DNA from: Metabacillus endolithicus
Lineage (GTDB): Bacteria > Bacillota > Bacilli > Bacillales > Bacillaceae
DNA: 64,000 bases
Assembly (NCBI RefSeq): GCF_023078335.1
Contig: NZ_CP095550.1
Location: 4,756,001 to 4,820,000, forward strand
Direction of reading: 5' to 3'
A program made the translations under genes and the position numbers. The notes beneath the pieces are model-generated. The model saw nothing but the letters and a program-made list of their open reading frames with translations, was not told the origin of the DNA and did not search any database. Positions within the stretch are counted from its first letter, which is position 1. Every line of letters begins with the position of its first letter. Below, piece by piece: positions 47,603 through 56,909 of this stretch.

Positions 47603-49075
47603 CTAGTTTTTCGTTATCATTTCAGATACCTTTTGTTTTACTTCTTCAATATTTTTCATTTTGTTTTCCCAACATGCTTGACTAAGATCAACAGGATATT
47701 CCTCAGGATGTAAAGCACGCTTATATTCATCCCAAAGTAACTCTAAATTTTCTATTGTATAGTTTTGCATTTCTTTAAGGGATGGAGCCTCATACACAAG
47801 TTTTCCGTTATCAAAGATCTTATGATGAAGCTCCTTTGCTTCAAAGTTTGTAACAAATTTACTTACGAATGTATGAATAGGGTGGAACATTTTTAACTTT
47901 TCTTCATTTTCCGGTTGTTCATGTTGGAGTGTAATATAGTCTCCTTCAGATTTATGATTTAATGTATTGATTATTCGATACACCTTTTTAAGACCTGGAG
48001 TTGATACCTTTTCGGGATTTCCACTTATTTTTATCGTATCGACCATTTGCCCGTTTTCATCTTCAATTGAAGCTAGTTTATAAACTGCACCTAGAGCAGG
48101 TTGGTCAAAGGCAGTAATTAGTTTCGTACCAATTCCCCAAATATCAATTTTTGCTCCTTGAGATTTAAGGTTTATGATTGTTGATTCATCTAAATCATTA
48201 GAAGCAATAATTTTTGTGGAATGGAATCCGGCTTTGTCAAGCATCTTTCTTGCCTCTTTTGAAAGGTACGCAAGATCTCCGCTATCAAGGCGAATCCCTT
48301 TGAACTCAATTTGATCTCCTAGTTCTTTTGCAACTTTAATAGCATTCGGAACTCCCGACTTTAACGTATCGTAAGTATCCACCAAGAAAACACATTCTTT
48401 ATGTCTTCGGGCGTATTTATGGAAGGCAATGTATTCATCTTTATAAGCTTGAACAAACGCATGTGCGTGGGTACCTGAAACAGGTATACCAAAAAGCTTT
48501 CCAGCTCTTACATTTGAAGTGGCATTAAAACCACCTATAAACGCTGCTCTTGTTCCCCAAATAGCTGCATCTAATTCATGAGCACGACGTGTACCGAACT
48601 CCATTACCGTGTCATCTCCGGCAACATGCTTGATCCGAGCTGCTTTTGTAGCAATTAAAGTCTGGTAGTTTACGATGTTTAAGAGGGCAGTTTCAATCAA
48701 CTGAGCCTCAGCTAAAGGAGCCTCAACTCGAATGATTGGTTCATTGCCAAACACCATTTCTCCTTCTTTAACAGAATAAACATTGCCAGTGAAACGAAGC
48801 TGACTTAAATAATCTAAAAAGTCATCCTTGTACCCTAACTCATCACGCAAATAAGTAATATCAGTTTGAGAAAATGAAAATTGCTCCAAGTACTGAATGA
48901 TTCTTTCTAAACCAGCAAAAATACCAAATCCATTTCCGAAAGGCAGTTTTCTAAAGTACACTTCAAAAACAGCTTTTCGCTGATGAATGGAATCTTCCCA
49001 ATAAGATTCAGCCATGTTTATTTGATAAAGATCAGTATGTAATGCTAAACTATCGTCATCATTATATGTGTTCAT
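47603..49075 (-). CDS. pncB: Nicotinate phosphoribosyltransferase
   Basis: It makes nicotinate mononucleotide from nicotinate and PRPP with ATP. The 490-residue protein begins [15 protein letters not shown], has the phospho-accepting His region ([12 protein letters not shown]), the [13 protein letters not shown] and DSGDLAYL motifs, and the length of the Gram-positive type. GGAGG lies seven bases before the ATG. It sits 102 nt after pncA and 35 nt before nadE. Confidence 0.95.
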   Translation of the reverse strand: MNTYNDDDSLALHTDLYQINMAESYWEDSIHQRKAVFEVYFRKLPFGNGFGIFAGLERIIQYLEQFSFSQTDITYLRDELGYKDDFLDYLSQLRFTGNVYSVKEGEMVFGNEPIIRVEAPLAEAQLIETALLNIVNYQTLIATKAARIKHVAGDDTVMEFGTRRAHELDAAIWGTRAAFIGGFNATSNVRAGKLFGIPVSGTHAHAFVQAYKDEYIAFHKYARRHKECVFLVDTYDTLKSGVPNAIKVAKELGDQIEFKGIRLDSGDLAYLSKEARKMLDKAGFHSTKIIASNDLDESTIINLKSQGAKIDIWGIGTKLITAFDQPALGAVYKLASIEDENGQMVDTIKISGNPEKVSTPGLKKVYRIINTLNHKSEGDYITLQHEQPENEEKLKMFHPIHTFVSKFVTNFEAKELHHKIFDNGKLVYEAPSLKEMQNYTIENLELLWDEYKRALHPEEYPVDLSQACWENKMKNIEEVKQKVSEMITKN

Positions 49076-49177
49076 TTTTTGTCCTCCAGTGTAAGTTCAA
49101 TTTTTCACAAAGGCCGGTATATACGGCAAAGGAGGGATTATCATATCGAATTACTAGGTTCATGGTTGTATATAATT

Positions 49178-49726
49178 CTATAGAACTTTTGCATTTAAAC
49201 AGGAAGAAAAATGCTGTAACGCCCAGTCATGACCTTGTTGATTAAAGCTAGCAACAGCTTCTTTATATACAACAATTGAAAATCCCTTATTATAAGCATC
49301 AACTGCTGTGTGTAATATACAAATATCTGTACATACACCAACTAAGTGAAGCTCCGTTATTCCACGTTCCTTAAGTTTTATTTCAAGATCAGTGCCGGCA
49401 AAAGCACTGTAACGCGTTTTGTCCATCCAATAAACATTTAGATTATCTTTATTTGTTATGTATACTTCTTGTAGTTTTCCAAATAAATGTCTGCCTTCTG
49501 TATGACGAATATTATGTGGTGGAAATAATTTTGTTTCTGGATGGAAATGATCATCTTTTTCATGTAAATCAACTGCAAATACAACAAAGTCATCGTTACG
49601 AATAAATTGTTGTGTTAAATCGGCAAGTTTAGTTTCAATGTCTTGACCAGGTTGACCACATGTTAATGCCCCATGATCAGCGATAAAGTCAATTGTGTAA
49701 TCAATAGCAACTAAAGCTCTTTTCAT
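49178..49726 (-). CDS. pncA: Nicotinamidase
   Basis: It hydrolyses nicotinamide to nicotinate. The 182-residue isochorismatase-fold protein has the catalytic Asp (AIDYTIDF), Lys (WMDKTRYSAF) and Cys (GVCTDICI). I chose the ATG at 49726 with GGAGG eight bases upstream; six further codons are open but carry the ribosome site. It is first in the pncA-pncB-nadE unit, with a palindrome in its upstream region. Confidence 0.94.
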   Translation of the reverse strand: MKRALVAIDYTIDFIADHGALTCGQPGQDIETKLADLTQQFIRNDDFVVFAVDLHEKDDHFHPETKLFPPHNIRHTEGRHLFGKLQEVYITNKDNLNVYWMDKTRYSAFAGTDLEIKLKERGITELHLVGVCTDICILHTAVDAYNKGFSIVVYKEAVASFNQQGHDWALQHFSSCLNAKVL

Positions 49727-49797
49727 GGTTAATACCTCCTTCATAGTATGAGAAACATTACAAGTTGTAAATATTTCAGCAAGGAAAGTTTGTCACT

Positions 49798-49816
49798 TAT
49801 ACTTATCATAAGTATA
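49798..49816. promoter_or_regulatory. Palindrome upstream of the NAD salvage genes
   Basis: TATACTTAT-C-ATAAGTATA is a perfect 19-bp palindrome 71 bp upstream of the pncA start. It has the form of a repressor operator; which regulator uses it is unknown. The rest of 49727-49900 shows no gene. Confidence 0.5.
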
Positions 49817-49900
49817 TCAATTTAACCAGCAAATGATTATGTTTAATTTTACACAATCTCTACAATTTAGCAAATAAGGGAAAGAAGAGGAGAGGATAAA

Positions 49901-49935
49901 AATAACCAGTACAATCAGGTACTGGTTATTTTTAA
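49901..49935. terminator. Strong bidirectional hairpin
   Basis: AATAACCAGTAC pairs with GTACTGGTTATT around a 6-nt loop; T-rich on the plus strand. It lies 130 nt after the VOC gene in the minus direction; the stretch 49936-50068 holds no gene. Confidence 0.7.
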
Positions 49936-50068
49936 TTTTTGAGACAAAGATTTTACGATTACACTTAGTCATCCTAATAAAGCTTCTTGGATGGTGTAAT
50001 GTGCAACAAGTTAAAAGGTGAAGAAAAAAATCGTGATTTGATTTAATAGCGACCGTTACGAAATTATC

Positions 50069-50928
50069 TCACTTATCTTCTATTGAAAAGATTAATTTAT
50101 TATTCGATGGATCACTTACAATAAAATCATTTTGTTGCTGTGCAAAATTTGTTCCGAAAGTTTCTAATCTTGTCAGAGCTGATTGTCTTGTTTCTTCATT
50201 TGGAAACATTAAGGTAAACGATTTCATACCTAATTCATTTTCTAATGGAGAAGGGAACTTCCTGCACTATGCCAAGTATTTAAACCAATATGATGATGAT
50301 ATCCGCCGGTTGATATAAACAAGGCTTGTAATCCATAGCGGTTTACTGCATTAAACCCGATTAAACGATAAAAGTCCTCAGATTCCTTAATAGTTGAAAC
50401 TTGTAAATGTATATGTCCCATAATCGTTTGGGGCGAGATTTTAGTAAAAGGTACCTCACTTTTTTCTAATAACAGACTTTGTGCATCTAAAGGATTTGTT
50501 GCCATTTCAATCGTTCCGTCAACCTTTTTCCAGTTATCCTGTGAGCGGTCAGCATACAGCTCAATACCATTGTTATCGGGATCTGCTAAATATATGGCTT
50601 CACTAACAAGATGATCTGATGCACCTTGAAGTGGGTATCCTGAATGTATTAAATGGTAAAATACATTCGCTAACTCCGTTCGGTTAGGAAGGAGAAGAGC
50701 AAGGTGATATAATCCAGTTTTCCTGCCGGAATTAGCAATGGCTGAATTAACTTCTTCTATAGTAATTAACGGTTTAACTCCATCTGCAGTTAGAGACACC
50801 AATTTTTCTGACGTATTAAGAACAGATAAGCCGATCATTTTTTTATAAAATGAAAGAGACTGTTCCAAGTCGCTAACCTTTAAATGGACATTTGACACAT
50901 AAATATTAGGCGGTGTATGAAAGTTCAT
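50069..50928 (-). pseudogene. VOC-family dioxygenase (catechol 2,3-dioxygenase-like), frameshifted
   Basis: Two glyoxalase/VOC modules are visible. The metal ligands are His16 (VSNVHLKVSD region), the His of MGHIHLQVS and the Glu of GIELYAD. The frame stops at SAGSSLLH (50242); the other frame carries the end (PSPLENELGMKSFTLMFPNE ... LIFSIEDK). One extra C in the CCC run near 50254 gives 286 residues, the size of CatE-type enzymes. In B. subtilis CatE and its relatives remove catechols and quinones. GGAGG lies seven bases before the ATG at 50928. Confidence 0.85.
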
Positions 50929-50942
50929 CAATATTCCTCCAT

Positions 50943-50975
50943 CAATATACTTACTTTTTGTAAGTAAGTATATTG
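50943..50975 (-). promoter_or_regulatory. Palindromic operator upstream of the VOC gene
   Basis: CAATATACTTAC and its exact complement are separated by 9 bases, and inner copies of TTAC/GTAA add further symmetry. The site lies 15 bp before the start codon. It recalls the operators of quinone-sensing MarR/DUF24-type repressors (YodB, CatR) that control catDE in B. subtilis. Confidence 0.65.
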
Positions 50976-51185
50976 TTCATTAAGATAAAACGTCAAGCAA
51001 AATACATTAGGTGGATATGAGTTTTGAATTATTAGTTAAAATGTATAAATATTAGTTTTTTTAAACATTTAATAGCTCTTCAGTTTCTAGTAATGTATAA
51101 AAATAGTAATCTTTATAAGGAAATGACATGAAAGCGGTTACCTATAAAATTTTATAAAAATACAGAAAATTTAACGGAAAAACTC

Positions 51186-51248
51186 TTGTCAAAATATGAA
51201 TCTTTAAATATAATAAAGTCATGTTATAAAAAACGACATAGAAATGAG
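51186..51248 (+). promoter_or_regulatory. Promoter and GlnR/TnrA-like site of the second glutamine synthetase
   Basis: TTGTCA (51186-51191) and TATAAT (51209-51214) are 17 bp apart. Downstream of the expected start point, TGTTA-N7-CGACA (51232-51248) matches the GlnR/TnrA consensus with one mismatch. A cre-like TGAAAGCGGTTACC lies further upstream near 51130. The rest of 50976-51185 shows no gene. Confidence 0.68.
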
Positions 51249-51260
51249 AGGTTATCTAAC

Positions 51261-52625
51261 ATGAGTGAAGCGGTTATTTCAAAAGGTAAAAATGAGACGG
51301 AAATTCTTGCACAAATTAAAGAAATCATTAGCTCAAAAAGTGTAGAGCTTATCCATCTACAATTCGTAGATATAGAGGGTATTTTAAAAAGCGTTACTGT
51401 AACGGTTGAGCAATTTGATGATGTTGTTGCAGGGAAACAAATGTTTGACGGTTCATCTGTAAAAGGTTTCTCTCCAATTAATAAGTCAGACTTATACTTA
51501 CAACCAGATCTAACAACATTTGCAGTATTACCTTGGTCTGTTGAGGAAGGTTACTCTGAAGCACGTTTCCTCTGTTCAGCAGTGAATCCTGATGGAACTC
51601 TTTTCGAAGGAGATACTCGTAACGTATTAAAAAAGACTGTTGAGCGTGCAGCTGATAAGGGTTATACCATTTCAGTAGGTCCTGAATTAGAATTCTTCTT
51701 ATTTAAAACAGATGCGGATGGAAATCCAACTCGACAATTAGATGATAACGCTGGATATTTTGAGCCTTCTCCAAAAGACTTTGGTGAGCGAGTACGTTTA
51801 GAAATCTATCGTGCATTAAAAGCAATGGGCTTCACAATTGAAGCATCTCACCATGAAGTTGCGGAAGGTCAACATGAAATCAACTTTAAATATGCTGATG
51901 CTCTAGGTGCAGCTGATTTATCAACAACTTACAAATGGGTTGTTAAAACAATTGCTCAAAAGTTTGGTTTACATGCTACTTTCATGCCAAAACCAGTATT
52001 CGGTATCAATGGTTCTGGAATGCACGTAAATATGTCATTCTTCAAAGATGGAGAGAATGCATTTTATAATGAAGCAGACGAGTTACAATTATCTGACGAA
52101 GCTTATTCGTTCATCGGTGGTTTAGTGGAAAGCGCAAAAAACATTGTTGCTGTAACAAATCCACTAGTAAACTCATATAAGCGTTTAGTTCCTGGATATG
52201 AAGCACCTTGCTATATTGCATGGTCTGCATCTAACCGTTCAGCTTTAATCCGTATTCCAGCTAAAAAGGGTATGGCAACTCGCGTAGAGCTTCGTTGTCC
52301 AGATCCATCTGCGAACCCATACTTAACATTTGCAATTATCGCATCTGCTGGTCTTGATGGAATTGAAAAAGGCCTTAAAGCTCCAGCTTCAATCAATGAG
52401 GACATCTTCCACATGACAGAGGAGCGCCGTGAAGAATTGGGTATTGAAAATCTTCCAGGAAGCCTAGAAAAAGCTATTGCGGAATTCCAAAACGGCGAAA
52501 TCGGTCGCAAAACATTAGGAGAGCATGTATACGGTGAGTACGTATCTGCTAAAAAAGCAGAATGGGATAGCTATCGCACTGCTGTTCACTCTTGGGAAAT
52601 CGATAACTATCAATCTAAATTCTAA
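51261..52625 (+). CDS. Second type I glutamine synthetase
   Basis: A 454-residue glutamine synthetase with all catalytic segments: [42 protein letters not shown] and a VHSWE end. At the position of the regulatory Arg62 of B. subtilis GlnA (GFVRIEES in the 4074 gene) it reads GFSPINKS, so Arg is replaced by Pro. Since Arg62 is needed for glutamine feedback and signalling to GlnR/TnrA, this paralogue is probably not feedback-regulated the same way. The open frame runs back to 51186, but that would start in the promoter; the ATG at 51261 with AGAGGT is right. Confidence 0.93.
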   Translation: MSEAVISKGKNETEILAQIKEIISSKSVELIHLQFVDIEGILKSVTVTVEQFDDVVAGKQMFDGSSVKGFSPINKSDLYLQPDLTTFAVLPWSVEEGYSEARFLCSAVNPDGTLFEGDTRNVLKKTVERAADKGYTISVGPELEFFLFKTDADGNPTRQLDDNAGYFEPSPKDFGERVRLEIYRALKAMGFTIEASHHEVAEGQHEINFKYADALGAADLSTTYKWVVKTIAQKFGLHATFMPKPVFGINGSGMHVNMSFFKDGENAFYNEADELQLSDEAYSFIGGLVESAKNIVAVTNPLVNSYKRLVPGYEAPCYIAWSASNRSALIRIPAKKGMATRVELRCPDPSANPYLTFAIIASAGLDGIEKGLKAPASINEDIFHMTEERREELGIENLPGSLEKAIAEFQNGEIGRKTLGEHVYGEYVSAKKAEWDSYRTAVHSWEIDNYQSKF

Positions 52626-52638
52626 TATAAGCTGTTGT

Positions 52639-52670
52639 AAAAGCCGGGTGAGACATCACCTGGCTTTTTT
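52639..52670 (+). terminator. Second glutamine synthetase terminator
   Basis: AAAGCCGGGTGA pairs with TCACCTGGCTTT (one G-T pair) and is followed by T-rich sequence. Confidence 0.88.
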
Positions 52671-52946
52671 GCATTTTTTTGTAGTGCCTGTCACTACCCG
52701 ATTTTTGTAGAATTTTGTAAAATGAAAGGGTGGAAATAAAGTTTAGTTCCGGTAAACAATTTAAGTTAGAAGGAATGTGTACATTTTAATAGAATACTAA
52801 GTGTGTGATTTAATAAGAGGATGGTTCATTAGTGTAATTTTGTAATAATAATGTTATGTAAACCAGAAATTATTATGGTTACAATGAAACTTTGTTTCTT
52901 TAATGACGTACTAGTTAGTATTAATTTATGAAATGGCGGGATATAC
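52671..52946 (+). other. AT-rich intergenic region
   Basis: With the terminator this makes about 320 bases between genes. I see no gene, only a short inverted repeat (TAGTG-N5-CACTA near 52682) and AT-rich sequence that may hold the promoter of the next gene. Confidence 0.4.
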
Positions 52947-53924
52947 TTGTTAAATTCTTATCTTGAGAACAGCATAACTAATTACAATAGTATTTTTACA
53001 AGTTTAAAGGATTCTTTTAAATGGCATGCAGATGACAAAATTCTTATGTTAGTTTCAACGATGTATATCGTAAATGATACAAACTTTGATATAGAAAGAT
53101 ACAGTCGTATAACCGATTACATAAAAGCAAATGTTGGTTTCTTTTCTTATTTAAAATCAACACAAAGGTTTACAACAGCTGCTACACTCGATTTAATGAC
53201 TTCAGACCCAAAAGAAGGTTTTAAAAAGTTATTAGGCATATATGAAAAACTAATTCAGGAAGGGTTTTCTAGAACAACCTTTACATATATTGCCGCTGGG
53301 ACTTTATTAAAGCTTGATGACTCAAAGATTGATGTTTACATAAAGAAATCCTTTGATATATTTAGAGGAATGAAGGAACATCATTTCTTTTTAACAGGAT
53401 CAGGTGATTATCCTTTAGCAACTTTGCTTGCACAAACTGGAGACGATGTATCTTGTTCGATTGAACGAATAGAAAAGTATTATCAAGAATTACATAAAAA
53501 AGGGTTTTACCGTGGGGATTCTTTACAGTTTTTAAGCCATATTTTAGCTTTAGATTCCAATTTAGAAAAAGAAAACTTATTTCAAAAGTGTTTGGATGTG
53601 AAGGAGCTTCTTACTAACAATGGAATCAAAGTTAAAACAGCATATTACCCTTACGTTGGAATCTTAGCTTTGTTAGAACAACCTGAAAATTATATACAAA
53701 CAATTACAATGATATATGAACGTTTAAATTCTGATAAAAAATTTAAATGGCAAAAGGATATTAACTTTATGGTGGCTATTGTATTCCTATTAAAGGAAAA
53801 AACCGAATTAGGAGACATAGTAACAGCAGGCCTGAGTACATCAATTGAATCCATTCTTCAAGCCTCAGCAAGCAGCGATGATTGCAAGTGTGTCAGCTGC
53901 TACTGCAGCTTCTTCTTCATCTAA
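52947..53924 (+). CDS. DUF4003 protein, C-terminus frameshifted
   Basis: An all-alpha protein of the DUF4003 family, common in bacilli and of unknown function. FKWHADDKILMLVSTMYIVND and the HHFFLTGSGDYPLATLLA segment are characteristic. As read it ends in a Cys-rich tail (SSDDCKCVSCYCSFFFI). Removing one C near 53861 gives QAQQAAMIASVSAATAA ending GGE at 53937, the usual end, so the Cys-rich tail is an artefact of the shift. The TTG start at 52947 has only a weak ribosome site. Confidence 0.82.
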   Translation: MLNSYLENSITNYNSIFTSLKDSFKWHADDKILMLVSTMYIVNDTNFDIERYSRITDYIKANVGFFSYLKSTQRFTTAATLDLMTSDPKEGFKKLLGIYEKLIQEGFSRTTFTYIAAGTLLKLDDSKIDVYIKKSFDIFRGMKEHHFFLTGSGDYPLATLLAQTGDDVSCSIERIEKYYQELHKKGFYRGDSLQFLSHILALDSNLEKENLFQKCLDVKELLTNNGIKVKTAYYPYVGILALLEQPENYIQTITMIYERLNSDKKFKWQKDINFMVAIVFLLKEKTELGDIVTAGLSTSIESILQASASSDDCKCVSCYCSFFFI

Positions 53925-54094
53925 TGGCGGGGAATAACGAAAAAACAAGACTTGTTACATATTAAGTAAAATCCACAATATTGTCGAATGAATTTCGTTC
54001 TAAAAACAAAATTCATGGTTATTCGACTAAAAACTTGCTATAGTAGATGTTGTGGTAGTTTATTACATTATTAGTAAGTAAAGGTCGGATACAA

Positions 54095-55515
54095 ATGATG
54101 TTACAATCATCTATTTTAGAAAAAGTTTTTATGCAATCAACAATTCCTCAAATGATATTTGAATATAATTTAAAGCAAAATGTTGCTAATAAAGCATTTT
54201 TTGAATTTATTGGATACTCTAAAGAAGAGTGGGATGAGTTATCTATTGAAGAAGTTTCACACCCCGAAGACTATGTGTTAGATATGCAGCTTTATCATGA
54301 AGTGTATACCGGGAAACGTGAGTCCTATCAAATGGAAAAGCGGTATTTCCATAAATCAGGTGAAATTATTTGGGGATCTTTACATGTAACAGCAATTAAT
54401 GATCCTATGACAAATAATAAATACTTTTTAGCTCAGGTATTTGATATTACAGAACAAAAAAACCTTGAAAGGGTTTTAACGCATAACGAACAAAAATATA
54501 AATTGTTAGCTGATCATTCATCTGACATAATCGGGTTGTATTTGCCAGATGGGAGATTTTTGTATACATCTCCATCTATAAACCAGATTTTAGGATATGA
54601 AGATGATGAATTATTAGGAGAACTTCCATATAGCTTTATTCATCCAGATGATATTTCTTTTGTGGAAAAAAAACATAAAACTCTATTAGAGAGTAAAAGT
54701 CCGTGTTAGCAACTTATCGCTTCAGACATAAAGATGGAACTTATATTTGGGTGGAATCTAACTTAAGATCTGTAATAGATGAGCAAACTGGTAAGATTAC
54801 GGGTATGATTGCAATTTCCAGAGATATTAGAAGTAGGCTTGAACAAGATAAACTTCTACATAGATCAGAAAAAATGGCTGTTGTTGGACAACTTGCTGCG
54901 GCTGTAGCACATGAAATTCGTAACCCGTTAACATCAGTAAAAGGTTTTATTCAACTTTTTTCTGAAACGAAACAATGTAATGAAGAATACATGAATATTG
55001 TTCTTAATGAACTGGATCGTGTTGAAGATATTATTTTTGAATTTTTAACTTTGGCACGCTCACACCAAGAGAAAATGGAAACGATAAAGATTGATGAGTT
55101 ATTGAAACAAGTCATTCAATTGTTACAAACTCAGGCCATATTAGTTAATAAAGAAATAAATTTTTTGGTTGAATCGAATATTCCTCCCGTAAAAGGAGAT
55201 TCCAACAAGTTAAAACAAGTTTTTTTTAATATTATACAAAATGCTCTGGATGCGATTGATGAGAAAGGTGTTGTTTTCGTTAGACTCTATTCGAACGATT
55301 CCCGAGTATGCATGGAATTTATAGATAATGGTTGTGGAATTCCCGAGAACCGACTTGAAAGTGTAGGTGAGCCCTTTTATTCTACAAAAGAAAAGGGGAC
55401 TGGAATGGGGTTAATGACCAGCTATAAAATTATTGAAAACCATAAAGGGAAGATTGATATTGATTCAACTGTCGGAGAAGGAACAACAGTAAGTGTTTCG
55501 CTACCTTTATCATGA
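54095..55515 (+). pseudogene. Two-PAS sensor histidine kinase, frameshifted
   Basis: A 473-residue soluble kinase without membrane segments. PAS1 spans about residues 10-125 and PAS2 about 130-255. HisKA follows, with phospho-acceptor His in AAAVAHEIRNPL, and HATPase_c has NIIQNALDAID, DNGCGIP and GTGMGLM. It resembles sporulation kinases such as KinE and KinA that feed the Spo0A phosphorelay, but the partner cannot be read from sequence. The frame breaks at 54702; one added G (SKSPVLATYRFRHKDG) joins the halves. Confidence 0.88.
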
Positions 55516-55547
55516 TCCTGAATTTGAAATAGAGAGAGGTGCTTCTC

Positions 55548-55763
55548 ATGTTTTATGTTGTTTTGGATTTAGGGTGTGCAGAGTGTGGAGAAAGCTCGAA
55601 TGTCCTTGGTATTTTTACAAGTTTGGATAAAGCAAAAGCTGCTAGAGATGAATACAAAGAATTGAATTCTTTAGATGAGTATTCAGATCATGAATTTTTT
55701 ATATATAAAATTGATGAGCTAGATAAAATTTTTAACAATAGTTTTGAACATCTTGTGGAATAA
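55548..55763 (+). CDS. Small cytoplasmic protein (DUF7336-like)
   Basis: A 71-residue acidic protein. MFYVVLDLGCAECGESSNVL contains a CxxC pair, and SLDKAKAARDEY looks like the helix of small sensor-like proteins. GAGAGG lies eight bases before the ATG at 55548. My family suggestion is from memory and tentative. It sits 32 nt after the histidine kinase and may be co-transcribed. Confidence 0.65.
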   Translation: MFYVVLDLGCAECGESSNVLGIFTSLDKAKAARDEYKELNSLDEYSDHEFFIYKIDELDKIFNNSFEHLVE

Positions 55764-55814
55764 GAAACAATTGTCCTTCTTCATCATATATTGATTGAAA
55801 AAGGGGAATGTAAG

Positions 55815-55943
55815 ATGGTGAAATATTATTGCTCCAGATGCATGTTGTTAAATGATGATAGTAGTTGTTGTATGAAATGCGGGAATTTAGAATTAAAACA
55901 TTTAACAATTAGTGTTCAAAATCAAAAAGGCAAGAAAGAGTAG
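55815..55943 (+). CDS. Small zinc-ribbon-like protein
   Basis: A 42-codon frame with two CxxC-type pairs (CSRC and CMKC, residues 6-9 and 19-22), which could bind one zinc. GGGGA lies seven bases before the ATG. It follows the previous small gene by 51 nt and ends at a strong terminator, so kinase, 71-residue and zinc-ribbon genes may form one unit. Function unknown. Confidence 0.65.
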   Translation: MVKYYCSRCMLLNDDSSCCMKCGNLELKHLTISVQNQKGKKE

Positions 55944-55976
55944 AAATTTCCAAACATACCTTTCTTATATACATTT

Positions 55977-56009
55977 AAGGGTTCTCCTGATTAAGGGGAA
56001 CCTTTTTAT
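55977..56009 (+). terminator. Terminator after the zinc-ribbon gene
   Basis: AAGGGTTCTCC pairs with GGGGAACCTT (one bulge) and is followed by T5. Confidence 0.85.
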
Positions 56010-56064
56010 TGTACTCTAAAGAAAGGATGGAAATGGCTGATAATAGGGAGCGTTTACAAATACA

Positions 56065-56469
56065 TCAGCCAAGGATGTTTATACAATTAGAGGAACGGTC
56101 AGAATCTGAGGTTTTTGAAATTTTTATTTCTAACACTCCATTCATGAATGTTGCTGAAATTTTTTTTTGTTCGATTCTATATGGGAGAACAATTTTTCTA
56201 GTTACTTCATTATTTTCTTGTTTTTCAGCTTCATTATCCTTTAACACATTAATCAAAATCTGCTCTTGGCAAACCTGTATGTTGATGTTTTCTTTTTTTA
56301 TTTTTTCTCCAAGTTCGCCCTCGACAATAAAATAATCACTAGTCTCAAATAAATCAACTCTAAACGTGTGCTCATCCAGCAAGCTTGTAAACGGATCAGT
56401 AAAAAATTGAGTCATCCAATCTTCTATACCTTTAATGTTCAATGGATTAGAACATTTTCTAATATTCAT
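56065..56469 (-). CDS. cotM: Spore outer coat protein CotM (Hsp20/alpha-crystallin family)
   Basis: CotM is a small outer-coat protein related to alpha-crystallin small heat-shock proteins. The 134-residue product has the crystallin core (FRVDLFETSDYFIVEGELGE to NGVLEIKISK). I chose the ATG at 56469, nine bases after GGAGG; nine more codons are open 5'. It heads the conserved cotM-sspP-sspO-citB block. In B. subtilis it directly neighbours yneK, which here lies 42 kb away. It is expected to be expressed in the mother cell. Confidence 0.85.
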   Translation of the reverse strand: MNIRKCSNPLNIKGIEDWMTQFFTDPFTSLLDEHTFRVDLFETSDYFIVEGELGEKIKKENINIQVCQEQILINVLKDNEAEKQENNEVTRKIVLPYRIEQKKISATFMNGVLEIKISKTSDSDRSSNCINILG

Positions 56470-56604
56470 GTTTATTGACCTCCATAGACGTTGCATACAT
56501 TATAAAACATAGGTCCCCTTAACCTTTAAATTATTCACAAAGTGATTTTTGGTGAAGGGGAATTGTCCAATGGATATCTAAAATAAGTAAAACGAGGAAA
56601 TAAA

Positions 56605-56631
56605 AAAGGAATGGGAAGACCCATTCCTTTT
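56605..56631 (-). terminator. sspP terminator
   Basis: AAAGGAATGGG pairs with CCCATTCCTTT around a 4-nt loop; T6 follows on the minus strand. Confidence 0.85.
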
Positions 56632-56776
56632 ACATATCATGCCCTTGATTATTCTTTTGGCGAGTATGGTTTGCATTCTTAACCTTTTTAGAACCGTCTA
56701 ATGGTTCTGGTTGCCCAGGATTGTTTCCTTTTGGAGCATTTTTGCGAATATCTTTTCCAGTATTTTTGTTCGTCAT
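56630..56776 (-). CDS. sspP: Small acid-soluble spore protein P
   Basis: A minor forespore protein (48 residues). [20 protein letters not shown] and the end [19 protein letters not shown] match B. subtilis SspP almost throughout. GGAGGGA lies six to seven bases before the ATG. In B. subtilis it is transcribed in the forespore with sspO. Here a separate gene lies between them. Confidence 0.95.
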   Translation of the reverse strand: MTNKNTGKDIRKNAPKGNNPGQPEPLDGSKKVKNANHTRQKNNQGHDM

Positions 56777-56909
56777 CAATATCCCTCCTCTTGATATATA
56801 TCATGAGTCAAATGTTGCAAAAAAATGCTGAACAAATATGAATAAATTCCAGTTAATATCACATCCTAATATATGGTTTAAATATGATAACTGAAAGGAA
56901 TGTGAAATT

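Noticed and set aside
51186-51260. Longer N-terminus for the second glutamine synthetase
   Set aside because: The TTG at 51186 is inside the -35 box of a clear promoter; the ATG at 51261 fits the family start.
56045-56065. cre-like AGCGTTTACA near the cotM 3' end
   Set aside because: It lies downstream of convergent gene ends with no promoter to regulate.
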